A stretch of DNA of 64,000 bases from Poa pratensis (taxonomy: Eukaryota > Streptophyta > Magnoliopsida > Poales > Poaceae): NCBI GenBank assembly GCA_947311845.1, contig CAMZMU010000117.1, forward strand, positions 73,489,042 to 73,553,041. The letters run 5' to 3'. Every line of letters starts with the position of its first letter. Position 1 is the first letter of the stretch. The position numbers and the translations under genes were made by a program. Positions 9,531 through 18,879 of the stretch are shown piece by piece. Under the pieces are notes generated by a model, which saw only the letters and a list, made by a program, of their open reading frames with translations, did not search any database and was not told where the DNA came from.

Positions 9531-12228
9531 GCATCGGCAGTGGCCACCGCATCAACGTTCGCATCCGCGTCCAGACCCTGGGCACCCCATGTCCAATGAG
9601 TGCTTCTTCCACAGCGACGTCTTCCGGCGAGTCGAGCTTGAACAGAGCCCGGAGAGCAGCGATGACTTGAGGCTGGACCTGGTCCTTGAACATGTCAGCA
9701 AACTTGGCGAGGGCAGCGGTGGTCACGACCTGGCCATTGAGGATGATGCCCAGGCCCCGACAGACCGCCGCCTCGGCCTCCTTGGCGACCGGAGCAGCCC
9801 TGCGCCTGGCACGGACGCGGTCGCTCGTTCGAGCAGCAAGAAGCCACACTTGCGGGTGCGGGTGCGGGTACGGGTGATCGACATGCCCGCAAGAGTCTTC
9901 CTCCTGTTAGTCGGCCCAGCAGCGGTGACGATGTTGGCGGCGACATAATCGGCTCCGGAGCAGGGGCGAACATGGGCTGGTGGCGGCGCACGAGTGGCGG
10001 AGTGACCTGCACAGGAGAGCAGCTAAAACCAGGTGGGCGAGAGACCGAGCGCCCCGACAGAGGGGGCTGCAGGCTGTCGGCGGACCAGAAGTGCAGCGCG
10101 GCCCTTGCCGACGAGGTGAGGTCGAGGATGGAGGTCGAAGCTGACTTGTGAGAGCGCGATGGGGTAGGGAGCACCGATGTCGGAGTAGTGGGTGGCGTGA
10201 GCGCGTCCCTGGAGTAGCGGCGAGCCGAGCGAGGCGAGGAGTGCCGCGTCATGCGATGCCCACGGGGGCCAGCGTCGACATCATCAGAGGAGCTGCTCCA
10301 TGACTCGCCCAGCAGGAAATCATCACCGGAACTGACAAGCGCCTCATCCAGCAAAGCATCAGTGGCAGAGAGGAGGGGCTGGTCATGCGGCTGTACCTGG
10401 GGATTAGCCACGGACAGGTCCTAGAGCTCGAGTGGACCGACATCGACAGGGGCCTGGAGCAGAGCAACATCCACACCCCGGCGGCGGTGCCCATCATCGC
10501 GGCGGCCGTCGTAGCTCCCGTTGTCCTGGTGAGAGCTCGAACCTTCCCTAGCAGCATCACGAGAGGCGCGCGAGCGGCTGCGACCAAACAGCCGGTCTCG
10601 CATCCTAGGGCGGTCGTCTCCACGACCACGCCGGTCTTCATCGTCATCCCGGCGGCCGCGGCGCCGGCTCGGCCGCCACCTCCCTGCTGCCGGAGGGACG
10701 CCGCTCGCCGTCGATGACCCCCAAGCCCAGTCGAACTCCTCAGTGCGGCGTGGCTTCGCGGGAACGCCAGGGATCATCTCCACACCGTTGAAGTCCTCGT
10801 ACATCACCAGGTGTACAATCACCCGTGAGCGGAGAGCGCGGCGACCGATGGAAGGGGCGGAAGGCAGAGCAGGGCCGGCAGCTTGAGGTTCGTCACCTTG
10901 GGGATGTGGTCGGGGTTGTCAGTCCAAACCCAGACGCCGAGCGTGGCCGCGTCCTCCTTCAGCACCAAGCGCGCGACGATGTAGTCGATGTCGCACTCGT
11001 CGCCAACCGCGCGTGAGATGGTGTCGGAGTCCCAGGCGTGGAGCTTGACTCCCTTCAGCTCGAGGTAGACGTGATACTTCATGTCGATGTGATCAGCTTG
11101 AGCCTCCAGGGACCACGGCTTCATGTGGATGTCGAGAATGCTGCGGCGAAACGACGGCCTGGCCAGAACGCGCTCCCGGTGGTGCTGGTGGGTGAAGGTG
11201 ACAAGGAAATCCTCGGGGAAGTGCCGGATGACGGTGATGGCGCTGATGGGGATGTCGAACTCGTCGTGGAGGGCGTCGGCCACCGCCGCCGCGGACACGT
11301 GCGGCCTGGTGCCGCCGAGGGACAGGAGGACGTAGCTGGAGGCGAGGGCGTTGGCGGACTGCTGCATCAGAGGTGTGGCTGGCACAACGACACTCGCTTC
11401 ACAGGGCGCGAGCGAGGATCACCGGGACGGCACGCCATGGCCGGCCGGCGGTGCGGTGGAACGGCCGCGGCGTCGAGCTTGAACGGCGGGGCCGCGAGAG
11501 CCTCGGAGCACTCCCTCTCTTTGTGGCCGGGACGGGAGCAGCGGCGGCAGCACACAGGGTTTGGGCAGTCGCGGATCTTGTGGCCTTTTTCGAAGCACTT
11601 GAAGCAGAGCCCCCAGAGGTATCGAGGAATTAGAGGACGCGGGCGGGCAGGAGCAGGAGCAGGTGGTGGCCTTGAAGGTTGTGGCAGGCGATGGCGTCGG
11701 TGTTGGACAACCTGCCACCCATCTCCCAAATCTTCAGCTCGATCTTCGGCTTCAATGTGCTCTACGGAGCCGTTCGGTTGCCGGGAGACTAGGGCGAGGC
11801 ATTGAAGGCGGGGAGCAGTCAGGACGGGAGGAGCTGGCCTTGGAGGGGATGGGCGCAGAGCCGCATTTAATGCGGCGGAGCGGGGTGAGCAGGAGCTGGC
11901 CGACCTGCAATGAAAGCAGAGCAGAGGTAGGTGCGGGCGGGGTCTCTGGCACTTCCTCCACGGAGGTAGACGGGGTCTCCGGCACCTCGTCCACGGAGGC
12001 CGACAGGGCGGATGGACGCGCCGCGGCGACCACCACAGATCGCATCCGCGGCCACGCGGGCCCCAGATCTGGCGCCGGAGCCACGATCTGCGGGACGAAG
12101 TTGACCGGCAGCCGGGCAGGGGGTGGGGGCAGCTGGTGAGGGCGCAGGGACAGGGCTGGGTGGGTGGCCGACGCTGCCGGAGTGGCCGGCGTCGGGAGGG
12201 GCCGGTGGGGTTGGGGAGCCTCCATGGT
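9496..12228 (-). pseudogene. LINE ORF1 (gag-like, CCHC) with frameshifts
   Basis: ORF1 proteins of plant L1-type LINEs bind the element RNA. The start is the ATG at 12226-12228. A Pro/Ala-rich N-terminus leads to two zinc knuckles (CFKCFEKGHKIRDC and CCRRCSRPGHKEREC, about 11570-11500). A DUF4283-like fold then follows (about 11340-10830, PEDFLVTF and HVYLELKGVKLHAW), a basic Arg/Asp-rich linker, and a C-terminal segment that ends close to the ORF2 start. Frame changes occur near 11785, 11380, 10820 and 9850, and an in-frame stop lies near 10420. CCHC before DUF4283 is the order I know from Triticeae LINEs. Confidence 0.8.
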
Positions 12229-12284
12229 CGCGAGAGCAACGGCTAGCTTTTTGCTTATCCTGATAAACACTTCAGAGGGAAAGT

Positions 12285-12677
12285 CATCTGGAGAACAAGT
12301 TTGTTTAACTACTTGACAAGGGAAGCTAACCATGAAACCGAACTATAGCGAATAGGAGGTTCAGTTCACTACCATACACTTGATATGACTATTTCGGTCA
12401 TTATATATGATGTTATACTAACATGAAGTTGAATAAAAGTTTAACCAATTATTTTACATATATTTCAGACAGGATCCTGGAACATTTAAACGGGACTAAG
12501 ATGCTGGGGATAGAATCCGCTCGAAGACTTGACATGAACCCTGCGAGCATATTTAAATCGGTCTCACTGCATCCAGCAGCTAACAAAATCAAATCAAGGG
12601 AGAAATGATGCATACTCTTGGATTTTGGTCTTGGTAGACAATGGATAGCGGCCTCACAGAGGCAAACGTCAGCTAGA
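12285..12677. other. 3' flank of FBX2
   Basis: No gene is seen. The stretch follows the FBX2 stop on the minus strand and probably holds its 3' UTR; I could not place a poly(A) signal with confidence. It is also the target site of the LINE at 5839-12268. Confidence 0.4.
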
Positions 12678-13028
12678 CTATTCCTTCTCCTCAAAACTGA
12701 AACCTGTTCCAGCATGAAAAGGCACGATAAGCTAAGTGTCCAGATAGAGAAAAAAAAAAGCTATGGTAATGGATGTCAGTATAGATTTTTTGTTTTCATT
12801 TATCAAAGATGTAAACTTGCAACACGACGCAACTTGCTCTAATTACTGTAAAGTTGGGTACATTTCTTGTCAACATGAATGAGTTCACGATTTGAATTTA
12901 TTCTTTCCTAAAAGCTTACTTACATGATAAGTACTTGCGGGAGCTGGTAATATTTATCAAGAATATTGGCATTGTCGATTCGATAATCAGCAACAAAACA
13001 ATACAATGTTCTACTTCTCTTATACAGA

Positions 13029-13171
13029 TCTTGATACCACTAGAGCCGGATCCCCTGACTTACCCCTGACTTTGGGTCAGTGACACATGGGACCCACCAT
13101 ATGAGGGACCCACCTGACAGTGACTCAAAGTCTGGGGTAAGGCAGGGTGGCAAAGTAAGAGGTACCAAGCT
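13029..13171. mobile_element. Foldback MITE in FBX2 intron 3
   Basis: The two halves pair: CTTACCCCTGACTTTGGGTC on the left matches the reverse complement of the right half (CTTACCCCAGACTTTGAGTC), with loosely matching termini (CTTGATACC and CTTGGTACC). The core contains the GGGACCCAC motif common in grass MITEs. No TSD was assigned. Confidence 0.55.
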
Positions 13172-13764
13172 TAGAAACAAAAGCAAAAGGAAGGTCACAA
13201 CTTTTCTTTACTCTATGTAGGAGATTGGTGAACATAGCAAGCTTTTGCCCCATCTGGCAAGGTCTTCTCAAACAAGGACTAAATCACTAAAAACATAAAG
13301 GGAGAATCAATAGTGACTGTAGTTAACTTACAAGTAGACGGAGATTTCCACTGTTTGACATTAATTTGGTCAAGACGTACACCACAGGAACTTAAGACCT
13401 TCACAACTTCATGAACCATCTCATCTATCTCAGCACATTTGACTTCAATAATCTTAAGGTGCTTAGATGCAGAGCAATATTCCCTCGGTAGTAAGGAGCG
13501 TCCTTGTTCTGCTTCCATTATATTTGGCATTCTGCAGAGTGCAGAAGAGAATATTTTTACAACACCAGTCAATCAAATTTGCAAACGTTAATAAGGCATA
13601 AACAACTCCCATTCGTCAAAACTCAAAAATAAGTATTGTATTGCAGTCAATTTATTTTAATTTTTACCAAAAATGTCGTTAATAAATATGTAGATATGTA
13701 TTTTTCTTCACAAAGTACTTTCGCAATAACATATTTTTACTTACTAATAAGTATATTACAGTTG

Positions 13765-14325
13765 AAAATATGGTGTCAAAATTGCGTTGCTGGAGAAAAT
13801 GACGTTTGGAAAAAGTAACACTCAGCATGCTTAGGAAATATATATCTTACAAGGTCGAAACATGAGCTTGTCTATCTTAATTTTGATCAAGAATAACATC
13901 TATTAATATTTAGACATATATTATTTTTGTTGGGCAATATTACAATTTTACTGACTCACAAATACTACCTATTTTCGTAAATAGGTGACTTCCTAGGGCA
14001 ATCAAACTTCCCTAACTTTGACTCATATTATACGAATACTTATTTAGTCTCTTCAAGTGAAAGTAACATTAGTAAATTTGTAATCGAAAAATATTTCATA
14101 ATATCACAAGATTTTTGCATATTCATCTGAAAAATAACTGTCAAAGGTGCATATAGGAGACTATGTCAAATCCAAACCCATCTATTTACAAGCAGAAAGG
14201 TTATCATATATTTCTGGGGTCAAAATTGCGTATTTGTAGAAAACTATATTTGGAATAAGTATCAATCAGCATGCTTAGGAAAAATATACCTTAGGAAGTT
14301 GAAGCGTGAGCTTCTCTAGAATAGG
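13765..14325. repeat. Direct duplication of the FBX2 intron 2/exon 2 boundary
   Basis: Segments 13765-13885 and 14212-14325 match imperfectly. Both carry GGTGTCAAAATTGCGT-like sequence, CAGCATGCTTAGGAAA, and an exon-2 end with a donor (GAGCTTGTCTA versus GAGCTTCTCTA). The downstream copy leaves a decayed second donor in intron 2. Confidence 0.55.
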
Positions 14326-14504
14326 TGAGTGCTCGAGAAACCAAATTAACATTAGCAACCAAGAACCACTCATTGAGTAATAGAGTCTTTAAGTTGCTAA
14401 ATGTAGGGCACCATCTAAAATCCCTTATGAACGTACAACGAAAAGGTTCGAACTGCAAAAGGATAAGAACAACCCTTCAGTGTTAAGCTGGACTATAAAT
14501 TGTA

Positions 14505-16631
14505 TTGGGGTTGTGTCTGCTGCCTCGGAGCACGGTTGCGGCCTCGGCGACTATAGGCCAATCAGCCTTATTCACCTCGTCGCCAAGATCTTCGCGAAGG
14601 TTCTCTCGCTGCGCCTCGCGCCCAAGCTCAACGATCTCGTCAGTGCCAACCAAAACGCGTTCATCCCAGGCCGCAGTCTCCACGACAACTTCGTCCTTGT
14701 CCGGCAGTCCGCGCGTCTTCTACACCAGCTCGGCGCCCCCCGTGTCCTGCTCAAGCTCGACCTGACGCAAGCGTTCGATTCCGTCAGCTGGCCGTTCCTC
14801 TTTGAGGTCCTGCGCCAATACGGATTCGGCAATCGCTTCCTCGACTGGCTGGCCATCCTCCTAACCTCGGCCAGCACGAAGGTGCTCCTCAATGGCGATC
14901 CCGGGCCGCCAATCTGGCACCGCCCCGGGCTCCGCCAGGGCGACCCGCTGTCGCCCCAGCTCTTCGTGCTCGCGGTGGACACCCTGGGACGAGTTCTTCA
15001 CCGAGCAACGCAGATGGGCATCCTGCAGCGGCTCCATCCCCGGCGCACGATCCCCGTGGTATCGCTTTATGCAGACGATGTGATTCTCTTCTGTCACCCA
15101 TCGGAAGGCGACGTTACGGCGATCAAGGAAATCTTGCTGCTCTTTGGGAAGGCCTCTGGCCTCCGCGTCAATTTCCTCAAGAGCTCCGTCACTCTCCTAC
15201 GCTGCGACGCCGACGAGGCCACGCCCGTGGTCGACACGCTCGGGTGACCCATTGTGGAACTGCCACTCACGTATCTGGGCATCCCCCTCACGATTCGGCG
15301 TCCCACTGCTGCCCAGATGCAACCCGTCGTCGACCGCACTGCCGCCAAGCTCCCAACATGGAAGGCGCACCTCATGAACAAGGCCGGCCGGCTCGCGTTC
15401 GTCAAGGCCGTTCTCAGCGCGATCCCGATCCATCAACTCCTAGTGCTTGCACCTTCGAAGAAGGTCTTGCGAGCATTGGAGAAGATCCAGCGAGGATTCC
15501 TCTGGGCTGCGCGCGCCGACGCAAATGGCGGAAACTGCCATGTCAATTGGCGACGCGTCGCTCGGCCCATATCGCTTGGCGGCCTCGGCGTCCACGACCT
15601 GGAGCGCACTAGCCTCGCCCTACGAACACGATGGCTCTGGCTAAGCAAAACTGACACGACCAGGGCGTGGAGTGGGATGGAGCTGCAATTCTCCCACAAT
15701 GAGCAAGCCTTCTTCTTCGCCTCCACCACAATGGAGCTCGGATGCGGCCAGCAAGCTCGTTTTTGGGAGGATCGATGGATAGAAGGGAGATCCATCCGCG
15801 AAATCGCGCCGCAGCTATATGCCTGCGTCCCCAAGCGCCGTCGCAAGGCGCGCACCGTGGCTGGCGGCCTCCAAGACAATAGCCGGGCACGCGACATCCA
15901 CGGCAACATCGGCATACAGGAGATAGGCCAGTACCTGCTACTCTGGCACAAGATCGAGCACACAACGCTCTCTACCGCGCCAGATCGCCTACGCTGGAGA
16001 TGGAACACGAGTGGCGTCTACACGGCGAGCTCTGCCTACCTGGCAACGTTCCATGGGTCCACCACCTGTGAGAATTGGAAGATGACATGGAAGGGTTGGG
16101 CGCCGCCGCGGGTCAGGTTCTTTCACTGGCTTGCGCACTTGGATCGCTGCTGGACCGCCGACAGGCTGGCTCGCCGCGGCCTCCAGCACCCGCCTCGCTG
16201 CCCCCTCTGTGATCAGGAGCCGGAGACGATGCGCCACCTCCTCCTCGCCTGCCCTTTCTCGCGGCAAATATGGCATGAGGTACTGACTTGGCTGCGGTTT
16301 ACCTGCCGCCCACCGGACAACGAAGGCTCCCTCAACCTCTGGTGGCGATCGGCAAGACAGCTCACCCCCAAGCCGATGCACAAGGGACTCGCATCCATCA
16401 CCCTGCTCGTCCCCTGGATGCTGTGGAAGCACCGCAACGACTGCGTGTTCGACAGAGCTCGGCCCTCGGCCCGCGACCTGATTTTTGTCATCTAAGTGAG
16501 TTGGGAATTAGGCTTTAATGTTCATTAATTTGCTTACCCTGTAACAGCCTCTTAGGAGGATTGTAAACCAAACTCTACCTTTCCAAAATAAAGAAACACA
16601 AAAGTCTTTTGCGTTTTCGCAAAAAAAAAAA
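14505..16631 (+). mobile_element. 5'-truncated LINE in FBX2 intron 1
   Basis: It starts abruptly inside the reverse transcriptase and ends in a 3' UTR with AATAAA (about 16588), the sequence CTTTTGCGTTTTCGC, and a poly(A) of 12 or more at 16620-16631. It is opposite in strand to FBX2. I found no clear TSD: the sequence after the tail (TAAATTGCTTGGG) only loosely resembles that before the 5' end (TAAATTGTATTGGGG). A 22-bp repeat (see findings) brackets the tail. Confidence 0.85.
14520..16495 (+). pseudogene. LINE ORF2 C-terminal part, one internal stop
   Basis: One frame runs from about 14520 to 16495 with a single TGA (15245-15247). Reverse transcriptase motifs: DYRPISLIHLVAKIF, LDLTQAFDSVSW, GLRQGDPLSPQLF, LYADDVILF (catalytic YADD near 15070). 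After the stop come TYLGIPLTI, the SLGGLGVHDL region, and a zf-RVT knuckle (CPLCDQEPETMRHLLLAC, about 16200-16255). The endonuclease and RT N-terminus are missing, so it was dead on arrival. The intact frame suggests a younger insertion than the LINE at 5839-12268. Confidence 0.88.
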
Positions 16632-17828
16632 ATCTAGCCTACCCTAAATTGCTTGGGAATTAGGCTTTAATGTTGTCGTTGTAGAATAGAAGATTGATTA
16701 CATGATCCAAATGGTATCAAGGCACTTAATCTAAAGATCGAAAAAAATCTACAAACATGGTTGTACGATCTGAATTGCATAATAGTAATTGTTTGAAAAG
16801 TCTGAAAATAGACTGAATATCAAAGGAATAGCATAGTGAAATCATCAAACATACTATCATTGGTGTTCTCCTTGAAACATGATGATTCCAAAAAGCTAAA
16901 TGACCATAACGCATATAGAGTTAGAAGCTATATTAAGTGTAAATATGCTTATTTGATAATGGAAATATACTACAAGAGAACTAATAGCAATAGACGGTAC
17001 AAAATAGGACAGCAGTAAGCACAGGTATACTTTTCCATCAGCTTCAACAGTCAACTCCAGATTCACAGCATCTGCTAAACCATCAAGAATCACCGAAGGG
17101 TCACTATCATCCATTGTGTTATAATCTTCCGAGTTTTTTGCAAATCGGATGAAAGCAGTTAGCAATGATGGCATGCTCTCAAGCAAAGGAAATAAACACT
17201 GATCTAAATCAGCAATTTCCAGTGACAGGAGATTTGGGACAGATATACGACCGCGGGTATCCCAGTCAAAATCACAGTGACGGATGCTCAAGCATTTAAG
17301 TGAGTTGGAGTAGATCTTGGTGCCGAAGCTGCAACAGACCATCTTTAGATCCTCTAACACCAGACAGCTTGAGAAATCCATAAAGCAGTCCTTCAACATT
17401 ACAGTATCAAGAGAAAGTTTCCTCAAGTGTTGTGATATTAGAGGTGCATCAGCCAGCTCTGAGAGTTCATACAGACTGTACGAAACAAACAGGAGCGACC
17501 GGACCTGACAACACAGAGCTTGCCTGAGCCAAAGGTCGACATGCCTACAGTCATCTGTAAAGTATGATTTGACATCGAACTGACATTCCTCGAGAGCAGA
17601 GGAGTGGTCACGGAGGAGAAGAAGACGGCTGACAAACTTATTCATCTCCTCGATAGTCTCGAACCTGTCGTGCTGGACGATCCATAGCCGAGGCACGGAC
17701 CTCCAGAGGTGGCGCCATCGGCACGCGAGCACGCTGGTCTGCACTGCCTCATGCGCCGGCAAGAAGGTGAGCACGTGTAGGAGGGTTTCCTCCGGAAGAG
17801 CACTGATCCGGTCGGCGCCACTCACCAT

Positions 17829-18193
17829 GGATTATTCCTTGCCTTGGCTAGTGCGGCGTTACATCGAACAGGTGCTGGGCGTCTGGTGCTACGGCACACA
17901 CAATAAAGTAATAAACAGTTAAACGGACGGGATGGGAAGGATGATAAGACTGTTTGGAAGAAGCTACTCGCCGCTTCGCCTCAGAGCAGAAGAGAGATCA
18001 CCGGAGATGGCACCATGGCGGTGCTGACCTGATTTTGGGCACTGGTGTCGGCTGCCGGCGCCGAGGGATACTGTGCTGGGGGTTGACGGGTTGTGACTTG
18101 TGAGTTGTGACTCGAGAGTCGGGAGAATGTCCTGCGGAACGGATTTTGGACCGTGGATAGAAAACGATGGACAAGATTTGAACATAAGTTGGG
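17829..18193 (-). other. Leader and promoter side of FBX2
   Basis: On the minus strand this precedes the start codon. An acceptor-like GTAGCACCAG lies near 17890, where paralogues end their 5' UTR intron. A two-codon ATG-TAA sits at 17864-17859. I see no clear TATA box. Confidence 0.35.
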
Positions 18194-18584
18194 TTGTGAT
18201 TTTCCACTACATTTCGTTGTTTTGTTGGAGCAATAGCTATTCCATCCGTCCAAAATAATAAATAATAAGTGTCTCAAGTTTTCTCAAAGTGAATATATCT
18301 AATAAGTGTCTCAAGTTTGCTCAAAACTGGATATATCTATACATGTTCATGTATAGATACACTGGCGGAGCTCAGCTGGATATTCAGGGGCGGGACAGCC
18401 CAAAAGAGAGTATGTATTTTTCTGCTTTCACATATCAATTTAGCCCTCATCGTTCAGCATTTTGGGCTGGGCTGGGCGGGCCGTGGCCCAGTTCGGCGTG
18501 CACTGAGCTCCGCCACTGTATAGATACATCCACTTTTGTTGTGATTTTCCACTACATTTCGTTGTTTTGTTGGAGTAATAGCTA
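18194..18584. repeat. Duplicated segment carrying a Stowaway half
   Basis: About 50 bases starting TTGTGATTTTCCACTAC at 18194 recur at 18539. Each copy is followed by Stowaway sequence: a partial copy (from about 18240, with a second MITE inserted at 18361) and the complete one at 18585. The arrangement implies a tandem duplication of roughly 345 bp that included the Stowaway edge. Confidence 0.6.
18361..18517. mobile_element. 157-bp MITE, TIR ACTGGCGGAGCTCA, 10-bp TSD
   Basis: The terminal repeats ACTGGCGGAGCTCA and TGAGCTCCGCCACT are inverted with one mismatch. The 10-bp direct repeat GTATAGATAC flanks it (18351-18360 and 18518-18527). TSD length suggests a Mutator-type or similar MITE. 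It is inserted into a partial Stowaway copy. Confidence 0.8.
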
Positions 18585-18746
18585 CTCCCTCCGTCCAAAA
18601 TAATAAGTGTCTCAAGTTTGCTAAAAAATGGATGTATCGAATAAGTGTCTCAAGTTTGCTCAAAACTGGATGTATTTATGCATGTTCATGTATAGATACA
18701 TCTACTTTTGATCAAACTTGATACACTTATTTTGGGACGGAGGGAG
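18585..18746. mobile_element. Stowaway (Tc1/mariner) MITE
   Basis: The ends CTCCCTCCGTCC and GGACGGAGGGAG are inverted and flanked by the TA dinucleotide (18583-18584 and 18747-18748). The length is 162 bp and there is no ORF. Confidence 0.9.
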
Positions 18747-18879
18747 TAATAGATTCCTTATTTTAGCACTGACCTAAAAATCGTTTTTGGGCATGAAAGG
18801 GCGAAAACCGACCTCCAACGGGTGCTCTAAACAGTGCCCTATTTTGGGGCTGCCCCAAATATGGGGGAGAGAGGCCCGC

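Larger units (their letters stand above)
5839..12268 (-). mobile_element. Nearly full-length LINE, decayed, 16-bp TSD
   Basis: The 16-bp direct repeat ACTTCAGAGGGAAAGT (5823-5838 and 12269-12284) bounds exactly the LINE coding region, proving a single 6.43-kb insertion. On the minus strand the order is ORF1, then endonuclease, reverse transcriptase and zf-RVT. The 3' tail next to 5838 keeps only a short T run on the plus strand, so the poly(A) has decayed. Only about 40 bp precede the ORF1 start, so a little of the 5' end may be missing. Many frameshifts make it inactive, which contrasts with the perfect TSD. Confidence 0.92.
12678..17828 (-). pseudogene. FBX2: F-box/LRR/FBD gene with intronic LINE and exon-2 frameshift
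   Basis: Predicted SCF substrate receptor. Exon 1 is 17828-17031 (266 codons): F-box (DRISALPEETLLHVLTFLP, ACRWRHLWR), then LRR segments (LVLEDLKMVCCSF; SVPNLLSLEI; LLESMPSLLTAF), ending in GTATAC. Exon 2 is about 14452-14290 (CPTFSNLKTLLLNE). Exon 3 is 13531-13332 with the FBD (SASKHLKIIEVKCAE). Exon 4 is 12703-12678 (FSFEEKE, stop). Relative to FBX4, exon 2 has a net 11-nt loss that shifts the frame to a stop at the exon end, so the gene is probably dead or makes a truncated protein. A 5'-truncated LINE occupies intron 1 and a small MITE intron 3. Its start codon lies downstream of the one its paralogues use: at the old site ATG is directly followed by TAA (17864-17859). Confidence 0.82.

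Noticed and set aside
9496..12239. Long plus-strand ORFs opposite the LINE ORF1 (for example 11038-11805)
   Set aside because: They are GC-driven shadows of the minus-strand LINE coding sequence and show no domain.
14480..14519. ATG at 14480 as the LINE ORF start
   Set aside because: The first codons are FBX2 intron sequence; reverse transcriptase similarity begins only at about 14520.
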